A stretch of 15,304 bases of DNA, taken from positions 1 through 15,304 of the forward strand of contig CAMLKS010000018.1 in assembly GCA_946480675.1 (NCBI GenBank), written 5' to 3'. Position 1 is the first letter of the stretch. Every line of letters begins with the position of its first letter. The DNA comes from an uncultured Bacteroidota bacterium. GTDB taxonomy: Bacteria; Bacteroidota; Bacteroidia; Chitinophagales; Chitinophagaceae. Under the pieces are notes generated by a model that was not told the origin of the DNA, did not search any database, and worked only from the letters and a program-made list of their open reading frames with translations. Below, in pieces: positions 1 to 6,562 of the stretch. Position numbers and translations under genes: made by a program.

Positions 1-867
1 CTGAATGCCAGCGATGCGCCAATATATCGTTCTGCATATGAGGGTTCTATCATGGGTACACCGGGGCAGGGGCAATTTGGCAATTATCGTAGCGCCATCA
101 ACTTTGGTATAGATAACAACCTGCAGGTAAAAGTGCGCTCAGATAAGGATACTACCGGGTTTAAGAACGTACGCCTGATAGACAATTTTACCCTCAGCAG
201 CGCTTACGATATTGCCGCCGATTCGTTCAACTGGTCGAATATCAATGTGCGCTTCGGTACGCTGCTGTTCAATATCATAAATATATCTGCTGGTGCTGTG
301 TTCGACCCCTACGCATTCGATTATGAAAGTGGCCGCAGGCTGAAACAGACCATGCTGGAATCGAACCGCGGTATAGCCCGGCTGCAAACAGCTAACGTAA
401 GTCTTGGTGGAAGCATCAATGGCAAACCTAAGGACAAGAAAACACCACCGCCGGGACAGGAAGATGAATTTAGCCGTATGATGCAGTATGGCAGGTACAA
501 TGATTATGTAGATTTCTCTGTTCCCTACAACCTCACATTTAGCTATTCGCTAAACCTGACCAACCAGTATTCAAAAACACAGAAAAAGGACTCCTTATAT
601 GTATCGCAGCACAGCATCAACCTATCGGGTGATGTGAATATTACACCACGCTGGAAGTTTGGTTTCACTACTTATTACGACCTGATATCTAAGCAACTGC
701 AAACTTCTTCATTCGACATATATCGCGATATGCACTGCTGGGAAATGAGGCTCAGCACCATACCTTTTGGCCAAAGAAAAAGTTTCTACTTCACGCTACA
801 GGTAAAAGCCCAGGTGCTGAACGACCTGAAACTGATACGCAGGCGCGATTACAGGGATGCACTATAA
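1..867 (+). CDS. lptD: LptD-like LPS assembly outer-membrane protein, C-terminal part
   Basis: The reading frame is open from base 1, so this is the C-terminal 288 residues of a longer protein; the Met at base 52 is internal. The residues look like outer-membrane beta-barrel strands with alternating hydrophobic and polar positions. The end carries the conserved Bacteroidota LptD-like block: FDIYRDMHCWEM, then a PFGQRKSFYFTL stretch, then a basic tail (LKLIRRRDYRDAL). LptD (OstA/Imp) is the outer-membrane translocon that places LPS in the outer leaflet. The N-terminal periplasmic domain lies outside the window. An lptB gene lies at the far right end, but about 14 kb away, so the two are not one operon. 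The family call comes from recalled C-terminal motifs; another large Bacteroidota barrel protein is a less likely alternative. Confidence 0.85.
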   Translation: MNASDAPIYRSAYEGSIMGTPGQGQFGNYRSAINFGIDNNLQVKVRSDKDTTGFKNVRLIDNFTLSSAYDIAADSFNWSNINVRFGTLLFNIINISAGAVFDPYAFDYESGRRLKQTMLESNRGIARLQTANVSLGGSINGKPKDKKTPPPGQEDEFSRMMQYGRYNDYVDFSVPYNLTFSYSLNLTNQYSKTQKKDSLYVSQHSINLSGDVNITPRWKFGFTTYYDLISKQLQTSSFDIYRDMHCWEMRLSTIPFGQRKSFYFTLQVKAQVLNDLKLIRRRDYRDAL

Positions 868-918
868 TATAATATGAACGCCCGCAAAAGCTTTTTCTAC
901 TTTTGAGCTTCATTTGAT

Positions 919-926
919 TATTTTTG
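919..926 (+). promoter_or_regulatory. Candidate -7 promoter element for the E2 gene
   Basis: TATTTTTG matches the Bacteroidota -7 consensus TAnnTTTG exactly and sits 39 bases before the E2 start codon, implying a leader of roughly 30 nt. No clean TTTG lies at the usual distance upstream; the nearest T-rich tract is at 892-896. The 98-bp gap after the lptD stop has no convincing terminator, only a short AAAAGCTTTT palindrome near 886-895, so some read-through from lptD is possible. Confidence 0.5.
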
Positions 927-965
927 TACCGATTATTCCTAACAAATTATAATTATTAGCTATTT

Positions 966-2330
966 ATGGCAATTGTTGATCTGGTAATGCCCAAGATGGG
1001 TGAGAGTATCATGGAGGCGACCGTTTTGAAATGGCACAAGAACGCTGGTGACAAAGTAAAGATGGATGAAACGGTACTGGAAATAGCTACGGATAAGGTA
1101 GATAGCGAAGTACCCTCTACTGCCGAAGGTACCATTACAGAGATACTGTTTAAGGAAAATGACGTAGTACCGGTAGGTACCGTTATAGCCCGTATAGATA
1201 CGGTAGGCGCCGGCGCTGCTGCACCCGCACCGCAACCTGCTGCCCCTGTGCAGCAAGCAGCACCGCAGCCGGCACCCGTTGCTGCTGCACCGGTAAGCGC
1301 ACCACAACCACAGGCCCCTGCACCTGCCATGTCGGCAGGCGATGGCAATCGTTTCTACTCTCCGCTGGTACTGAATATCGCCGCCAAAGAAGGCATAGGT
1401 ATGGCCGAGCTGGAAAACATAGCGGGTACCGGCAACGAAGGCCGCGTAACCAAAAAAGACATACTGCAATACGTAGCCAACCGTAGCAATGGCGCTGTGG
1501 CACAACCACAGGCGGCACATGCTGCACAACCTGCACCGGCAGCTACGCCAGCACCGCAACAGGCACCTGCCGCACAGCCTGCAGTTAGCGCTGCCCCGGC
1601 ATCAACTGGCAACTACGGTGGCAATGTAGAGATAATAGAGATGGACCGCATGCGCAAGCTGATAGCTGACCACATGGTGCGCAGCAAGGCTACTTCTCCG
1701 CACGTTACCAGCTTTACAGAGTGCGATGTGACCAACATCGTAAACTGGAGGAATAAAGTAAAAGGTTCTTTCGAAAAGAAATATGGTGAGAAGATCACCT
1801 TCACGCCGATATTCATCGAGGCTATCGTGAATTGCATCCGCAAATACCCGATGATAAACAGCAGCGTAGATGGCGATAAGATCATCGTGAAGAAAGACAT
1901 CAATATAGGTATGGCTACTGCCCTGCCTAGCGGCAACCTGATAGTACCTGTTATAAGAAACGCTGACACTAAAAACCTGCTGGGCCTTACTAAAGATGTG
2001 AACGGCCTTGCTAATGCAGCACGCAGCGGCAAACTGAAAGCAGACGATACACAAGGTGGTACTTTCACTATGACCAACGTAGGTACCTTCGGCAGCCTGA
2101 TGGGTACACCTATCATCAACCAGCCGCAGGTAGCGATACTGGCTGTGGGCAGCATCAAAAAACGCCCGATGGTACTGGAAACAGAACAAGGCGATGTGAT
2201 AGCTATCCGCCATATGATGTACCTGTCGCTGAGCTACGACCACCGTATCGTAGACGGTTCGCTGGGTGCTAGCTTCCTGACAGCCATAGCTAACGAACTG
2301 GAAGCATTCGACCCAGCAAGAGAAGCATAA
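966..2330 (+). CDS. 2-oxo acid dehydrogenase E2 (dihydrolipoamide acyltransferase)
   Basis: This 454-residue protein has the full E2 layout. Residues 1-78 are a lipoyl domain with the lipoylation Lys at 44 in TDKVDSEVPS. Residues about 81-127 are an Ala/Pro/Gln-rich swinging linker. Residues 130-170 are the peripheral subunit-binding domain (FYSPLVLNIA through GRVTKKDI). A second Ala/Pro linker runs 175-215, and residues 222-452 are the CoA-dependent acyltransferase core with the catalytic DHRIVDG motif at 425-431 (His426, Asp430). E2 passes acyl groups from lipoyl-lysine to CoA in the cytoplasm. The TDKVDSEVPS form is more like branched-chain or mixed-specificity E2 enzymes than the typical Bacteroidota PDH (TDKATME) or OGDH (TDKASVEV) forms, so the substrate is unsure. 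No E1 or E3 gene is adjacent. The ATG is supported by the promoter-like element upstream and by MAIVDLVMPKMGE, a normal E2 beginning. Confidence 0.95.
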   Translation: MAIVDLVMPKMGESIMEATVLKWHKNAGDKVKMDETVLEIATDKVDSEVPSTAEGTITEILFKENDVVPVGTVIARIDTVGAGAAAPAPQPAAPVQQAAPQPAPVAAAPVSAPQPQAPAPAMSAGDGNRFYSPLVLNIAAKEGIGMAELENIAGTGNEGRVTKKDILQYVANRSNGAVAQPQAAHAAQPAPAATPAPQQAPAAQPAVSAAPASTGNYGGNVEIIEMDRMRKLIADHMVRSKATSPHVTSFTECDVTNIVNWRNKVKGSFEKKYGEKITFTPIFIEAIVNCIRKYPMINSSVDGDKIIVKKDINIGMATALPSGNLIVPVIRNADTKNLLGLTKDVNGLANAARSGKLKADDTQGGTFTMTNVGTFGSLMGTPIINQPQVAILAVGSIKKRPMVLETEQGDVIAIRHMMYLSLSYDHRIVDGSLGASFLTAIANELEAFDPAREA

Positions 2331-2338
2331 TACCCCAA

Positions 2339-2350
2339 CCCCTAAAGGGG
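2339..2350. repeat. Small G/C palindrome (REP-like), left copy
   Basis: CCCC-TAAA-GGGG, preceded by another CCCCAA. It lies just after the E2 stop codon and left of the terminator. A related but not identical palindrome sits in opposite orientation at 2418-2434. It may belong to a dispersed intergenic repeat family; that cannot be shown from one window. Confidence 0.4.
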
Positions 2351-2358
2351 CTTGCAAT

Positions 2359-2400
2359 AAAAGGATAGAGCGATACTGGTGTATCGCTCTATCCTTTTTA
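2359..2400. terminator. Bidirectional rho-independent terminator
   Basis: An 18-bp perfect inverted repeat (2359-2376 and 2381-2398) with a TGGT loop. The stem core is GGATAGAGCGATAC, the left flank is AAAA and the right flank TTTT, so each strand ends in a T-run. It lies between the convergent E2 (+) and murF-alr (-) genes and can end both transcripts. Confidence 0.9.
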
Positions 2401-2417
2401 TATAATAACAATAGTCA

Positions 2418-2434
2418 CCTCCCCTTGGGGGAGG
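2418..2434. repeat. Small G/C palindrome (REP-like), right copy
   Basis: CCTCCCC and GGGGAGG, a 7-bp perfect stem with a 3-base loop, followed by more GGGAGG-type sequence up to the murF-alr stop codon. Together with the left copy it brackets the terminator in inverted orientation. Confidence 0.4.
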
Positions 2435-2448
2435 GAGGCAGGGAGGAG

Positions 2449-4962
2449 CTACACTTCATTCTCATACACACGCTTCACACGTTGCGAAATGCCCGTCATC
2501 ATTTCATAAGGTATCGTTCCCGCCCATTCCGAAAGTTTTATCAAAGGCAGTTCCGGGCTGAAGACAATTACATCATCCCCTTCTTTTACTTCCGGTATAT
2601 CGGTTACATCCACCATACACATATCCATGCATACAATGCCCACCAGCTTAGCAGGTTTGCCATGTATCAGCACATGGGCCACGCCATTGCCAAGGGCTCT
2701 CGGATAACCGTCAGCATAGCCTATGCATATGGTAGCTATGCGCGTTTCCCTGTCTATATGCCCCCTGCGGCCATAGCCTACCGTTTCGCCTGCGGGTATG
2801 GTCTTTATTTGCGCTATTATGGTTTTCAGTGTGCTTATCTGCTTCAGTTCCTTTTGCAGGCTTTTACTGCCATCTATACCGTATAGACCTAATCCTAATC
2901 GCACCATATCATAATGCAGTTCAGGATGACGTGCTATGGCTGCGGAATTGCAGATGTGGCGTAGTGGTTTATTATTAAGTCTTGTCAGCAAGGCATGGCT
3001 CATTTGTTCAAACTGCTGGTGCTGGTGCTCTGTAAAACCGTCCAGTGCAGGATCTTCACTTGCAGCCAGGTGGCTGAATATGGTGGCTATGCTTACGTGT
3101 GGATTATTGTCAAAATGCTCCATCAACGCATCCAGCTCATGCGGCATAAAACCCAAGCGGTGCATACCGGTATCCAGTTTTATATGCACCGGGTAGGTTT
3201 TTACCTGCAGCGTCTGCGCTATGCTTGTAAACAGTTCCAGCGAACGGATATTGAATATCTCCGGCTCCAGCTTCCAGGCTATCATCCTGTCGAACGATGT
3301 GGCATCGGGGCTCATTACCATAATAGGCATCGTGATGCCCGCACGGCGGAGTGCTATACCCTCATCCGTATAGGCAACTGATAGATAGTCGACACCGGAA
3401 TATTGCAGCAGGTGCGCTATCTCGTAACTGCCGCTGCCGTATGAAAATGCCTTCACCATCGCCATCACCTTCACGCCCGGTTTCAGCCTGCTGCGAAAAA
3501 CATTAAGATTGTGCGTGAGCGATGACAGGTTGATGGATAATACGGTTTGATGCACTTGCTGTTCCAGCAGTATATCTATCTTCTCGAAAGTAAAAGTGCG
3601 CGCACCTTTCAGCAGTATGGCCTCGTTATCAAAATTGATGAGGTGAAACTTTTTAAGGAATGCGTCTGTCGATTTGAAGAAGATGCTGCGCAGCTTCTTA
3701 TACTTTTTGAAAGCATCCTTATGTTTATACAAAGCCGGGCCAATGCCTATAAAGCGTTGTATGTTTTTCCGGCTTATCAGCTCTGCTACTTCTTCATACA
3801 GTTCCCTATCGGGCCTGGCTATCTGCAGCATATCCGATAGTATTACGGTGTGATGCTGGTGTTGCTTCTGCTGTTCTAAATAATCAATGGCTATCAGCAG
3901 CGATGTCAGGTCTGAATTATACGAGTCATTGATGATGGTACAATCGTTAATACCATGCCTCAGCTCCAAACGCATCGACACAGGCTGCAATTGCAACATG
4001 CGTTCTGCTATTGCAGCCTGCGCTACATTCAATAGCAGCATTACACACCAGCAGTGTACAGCATTTTCTACCGATGCGGGATCGGTAAAAGGTATCACTA
4101 TTGTTTCTTCCTTGTCTTTATATAGGGCGCGGATATGTGTTTTGCCGGCTTTTACTTCTGTATCTATTATCTTCAGATCGGCCTCGTGCCTTTGCGACCA
4201 GGTAAACAATTGCAGTGCTTCATCACCATGCCCACGCACCTGCGATGTGTAGTGGGCTATGCCCTCATTCAGTTCGGGGTAATCTTTACAATACACCAAT
4301 TGTTTCACATGGCGAAACAGCATCAGTTTTTCATTCACCTTCTGCCGCACATTCAAAAAGCCTTCGCTATGTGCTTCGCCAATATTGGTAAATACACCTA
4401 TGGTAGGATGAATGATACGCTCCAGCTTGCCCATCTCATCGGGCTGCGATATGCCGGCTTCAAATATGCCCAGCTCCTGCCCTTCTTCCATCAGCCATAC
4501 AGAAAGCGGCACACCTATTTGTGAGTTGTAGCTTTTAGGATTTCTTACAGCATTGTAGTCTTCACTCAGCAGTTGATACAGCCATTCTTTCACTATCGTC
4601 TTACCATTACTGCCGGTTATGCCTATCACCGGTATATCAAATTGCTTGCGGTAACCCGCAGCTATCTGCTGCAATGCCGTTTGTGTATCATTGACTTTTA
4701 TAAAATTCGCTGCAGGGTATTTTGCAACATCCACATCCTGCGACACAAGGAAGTTTCTTATACCTTTTTCATAGCCATCGTTTATAAAGCTATGGCCATC
4801 GCGCCGCTGGGTGTGCAACGCTATGAACAATGTATTTTCAGGCTGTGCTACCTTGCGGGTATCTATAGCCAGCTCTTCTATCAATGCATCATTACCTGAC
4901 GACAGTAAGACACCGTTGCACCATTTCCTTAATTGCTCTTTATCCGGCCTTTTCATATCCAT
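2449..4962 (-). CDS. murF-alr: Bifunctional MurF ligase / alanine racemase fusion
   Basis: This 837-residue fusion joins two steps of peptidoglycan precursor synthesis. Residues 1 to about 465 are MurF (UDP-MurNAc-tripeptide:D-Ala-D-Ala ligase): an N-terminal substrate domain, the ATP loop GITGSNGKT at 114-122, then NPKSYNSQIGVP, TNIGEAHSEGF and NDSYNSD motifs. Residues about 473-837 are a PLP-dependent alanine racemase: Lys504 in MVKAFSYGSG is the expected PLP Schiff-base Lys, IKLDTGMHRLG is at 594-604, GLYG at 692-695, Tyr730 in VGYGRR is the expected second catalytic base, and VCMDMCMVD is near 777-785. Both halves look intact. The racemase makes D-Ala, which Ddl joins to D-Ala-D-Ala, the MurF substrate; Ddl is not in the window. 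Such fusions are known in Bacteroidota. The gene follows a small lipoprotein gene by 11 bp and ends at the shared terminator. ATG codons at residues 1 and 3 are both possible starts. Confidence 0.97.
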   Translation of the reverse strand: MDMKRPDKEQLRKWCNGVLLSSGNDALIEELAIDTRKVAQPENTLFIALHTQRRDGHSFINDGYEKGIRNFLVSQDVDVAKYPAANFIKVNDTQTALQQIAAGYRKQFDIPVIGITGSNGKTIVKEWLYQLLSEDYNAVRNPKSYNSQIGVPLSVWLMEEGQELGIFEAGISQPDEMGKLERIIHPTIGVFTNIGEAHSEGFLNVRQKVNEKLMLFRHVKQLVYCKDYPELNEGIAHYTSQVRGHGDEALQLFTWSQRHEADLKIIDTEVKAGKTHIRALYKDKEETIVIPFTDPASVENAVHCWCVMLLLNVAQAAIAERMLQLQPVSMRLELRHGINDCTIINDSYNSDLTSLLIAIDYLEQQKQHQHHTVILSDMLQIARPDRELYEEVAELISRKNIQRFIGIGPALYKHKDAFKKYKKLRSIFFKSTDAFLKKFHLINFDNEAILLKGARTFTFEKIDILLEQQVHQTVLSINLSSLTHNLNVFRSRLKPGVKVMAMVKAFSYGSGSYEIAHLLQYSGVDYLSVAYTDEGIALRRAGITMPIMVMSPDATSFDRMIAWKLEPEIFNIRSLELFTSIAQTLQVKTYPVHIKLDTGMHRLGFMPHELDALMEHFDNNPHVSIATIFSHLAASEDPALDGFTEHQHQQFEQMSHALLTRLNNKPLRHICNSAAIARHPELHYDMVRLGLGLYGIDGSKSLQKELKQISTLKTIIAQIKTIPAGETVGYGRRGHIDRETRIATICIGYADGYPRALGNGVAHVLIHGKPAKLVGIVCMDMCMVDVTDIPEVKEGDDVIVFSPELPLIKLSEWAGTIPYEMMTGISQRVKRVYENEV

Positions 4963-4973
4963 TCTTTACTCAA

Positions 4974-5405
4974 CTATAAAATATAACTTATACGGGTATA
5001 ATATAACTTCTGCTCTATGGTATCAATGTATATCTTATACCTATAGCCATCAGGCGTTTTACGCTCATAGAAATAACCGTTATTGGCGCGGCACGCATTT
5101 TCCTTTTTACCCGAACTGTGCAGGGTATTGATTTCCATTATTTCTGCTACATTCAGGTAGCTAGTATTATAACAAGAGCGGTTTTTGATATTCTCTGCAA
5201 TGCGCCTGCAATCTTCCTGAGAAGCTGCAATAATATGTGTGGTCTTTTTTCCGCCATCGCCTACACCCATAGATAGCTCCAGTTCCTTCAGCGTATCCTT
5301 CAATACAAAACCGGCAGCTGCTAATTGTTGTTTTGCAGCCGTTATATTTCCATTTTTACAGGAAATAAACATTATTGTCATTAAAATCAATACCGCATAT
5401 CTCAT
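4974..5405 (-). CDS. Small putative lipoprotein of unknown function
   Basis: A 143-residue protein that I do not recognise. The N-terminus is a lipoprotein signal peptide: basic start (MRY), hydrophobic run, and a lipobox ending in Cys16 (MFISC). The mature part starts KNGNITAAKQQ, contains four further Cys (near residues 66, 78 and 104 among them), and is rich in Tyr toward the C-terminus (a YRYKIYIDTIEQKLYYTR stretch). This would be a lipid-anchored periplasmic or outer-membrane protein of about 125 residues. Its stop is 11 bp before murF-alr on the same strand, so the two are probably co-transcribed. A strong terminator lies just upstream (5431-5460), so it probably has its own promoter in the 40-bp gap; a TAAATTTTG stretch near 5420-5430 (minus strand) is close to, but one base longer than, the -7 consensus. 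Confidence 0.8.
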   Translation of the reverse strand: MRYAVLILMTIMFISCKNGNITAAKQQLAAAGFVLKDTLKELELSMGVGDGGKKTTHIIAASQEDCRRIAENIKNRSCYNTSYLNVAEIMEINTLHSSGKKENACRANNGYFYERKTPDGYRYKIYIDTIEQKLYYTRISYIL

Positions 5406-5430
5406 ATTCCTGCTTGTCAGTCAAAATTTA

Positions 5431-5460
5431 ATAAAAAAGATCCGGTTATTTACCGGATCC
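5431..5460 (-). terminator. Terminator overlapping the end of the DUF4340 gene
   Basis: Perfect 8-bp stem (GATCCGGT 5439-5446, ACCGGATC 5452-5459) with a 5-base loop. Read on the minus strand it is followed by six T (complement of 5433-5438). The TAA stop of the DUF4340 gene (5446-5448) lies at the loop edge, so the hairpin includes the last codons. It probably ends the gldF-gldG-DUF4340 transcript before the lipoprotein-murF-alr unit. Confidence 0.8.
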
Positions 5461-6543
5461 CATTTTTATTACATCACCACTTCCTTTAGGCACTTCCATC
5501 CTCAAAGGCTCGCGTGCTTTATCTGCCTCATAAAATTCGTAGGCTTTCCTGAATATCTTTTCAAAAGTACCACGCTGAATGATCATCGTGTCTTTAGCAT
5601 TATTCCCTATAGCATAAAAGCGGTCTGCATCATAGGCATCATCCACATCCGGATTAGGTGTCAGCAGGTTTTTACTGCGCCTGTTTACCGGCATCCAGTA
5701 CACATCTACCTTCTGCTTCTCCCCTGCTTTCGATTCCACTTCTATCACGCAACGCTTTGGCACAGATGCTATAATCGAATCCAGCTTCATCGTACCATTG
5801 ATAAAGCCTTCGCAATATATCTTTTCAAAGAATGTACTGAATACCTGCGTTCTGCGCTCGTTCAGTTTTTTACCGGCTATCAATGCAGGCTCTGCATCAA
5901 TAGTCATCTTGCCTTTATCATCCTGCCTGAAGGTGAAGCTGTTAAGTGTTTCATTACTATCAGCATATTGTACACTTGCTATTTTCAGTTGCTCTGCAGG
6001 AATATTGAAAACAGTTCTGTCGCGCCAGTCGGCCAACACGGCGCTATAGCGGGGGGCTATATAGCCTGTAAAGCCCGGTATCTGCACGATATAAGGCTTA
6101 TCTGCACCTTCCATCAGCATATAGGTACCGGCATTATCATGCGCTTCGCCGCCTACGTAAAACACACGCATTTTTTTATCGCGCCGGTTATATACTTCCA
6201 CCTTCACACTATTGCCTGCCAGCATTTTGATAACATGGTTATGCCCGGCTTCGGGCACAGGCGTAGTTGCCGTTTGCCTCATCAAGGTTGAAAGCAGGGA
6301 TATGACCGGAGTAGATAACGCTTTGTATTCTTTATTTACCGTCCAGCCGCCTTTTTTATCACGTTCCAGCGTTACCGTTTGCCCCTTTTTATCGGCAAGA
6401 AATATCTTGTGTACATCCGCACTATCTTTTACGGCAAAGTCTGCTTCGCCGGCACCAAATGTGCTTTTCTCAGCAAAAACAAAATAATAAACGGCTGCAC
6501 CTACCAGCGCCAGCAATACCACATAAATTAAAGTCTTACGCAT
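5446..6543 (-). CDS. DUF4340-family membrane-anchored protein
   Basis: A 365-residue protein with one N-terminal membrane segment (about residues 5-23, LIYVVLLALVGAAVYYFVF) and a large part expected outside the membrane, built of beta-rich repeats: an ADVHKIFLADKKGQTVTLER block, a GGWTVNKEYKA block, a YVGGEAHDNAGTYMLMEG block and a PRYSAVLADWRDRTVFNIP block. This pattern and the position directly after gldG fit DUF4340, a family often found with ABC-2 transporters that carry a GldG-type subunit. Its biochemical role is not known to me. It starts 19 bp after gldG and ends in a strong terminator, so it is the last gene of the gldF-gldG-DUF4340 operon. I infer that it is a periplasmic accessory part of the same transporter. 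The family assignment rests on recalled sequence character and context. Confidence 0.8.
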   Translation of the reverse strand: MRKTLIYVVLLALVGAAVYYFVFAEKSTFGAGEADFAVKDSADVHKIFLADKKGQTVTLERDKKGGWTVNKEYKALSTPVISLLSTLMRQTATTPVPEAGHNHVIKMLAGNSVKVEVYNRRDKKMRVFYVGGEAHDNAGTYMLMEGADKPYIVQIPGFTGYIAPRYSAVLADWRDRTVFNIPAEQLKIASVQYADSNETLNSFTFRQDDKGKMTIDAEPALIAGKKLNERRTQVFSTFFEKIYCEGFINGTMKLDSIIASVPKRCVIEVESKAGEKQKVDVYWMPVNRRSKNLLTPNPDVDDAYDADRFYAIGNNAKDTMIIQRGTFEKIFRKAYEFYEADKAREPLRMEVPKGSGDVIKMGSGK

Positions 6544-6562
6544 CCCGATCTTTTTTCAATTC

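Noticed and set aside
956..1612. Several minus-strand open frames of 85-199 codons over the E2 gene
   Set aside because: They are by-products of the GC-rich Ala/Pro linker codons; their proteins are low-complexity Gly/Ala/Cys or Cys/Arg/Leu runs, and the plus strand has a complete E2.
2425..4899. Plus-strand open frames of 86-153 codons over murF-alr
   Set aside because: They are antisense to a well-supported fusion gene, have atypical Tyr/His/Cys-rich composition and no start signals.
5239..6291. A 350-codon plus-strand frame over the lipoprotein and DUF4340 genes
   Set aside because: Long, but antisense to two genes with signal peptide or family features; the protein is rich in His, Cys, Phe and Tyr and has no recognisable domain.
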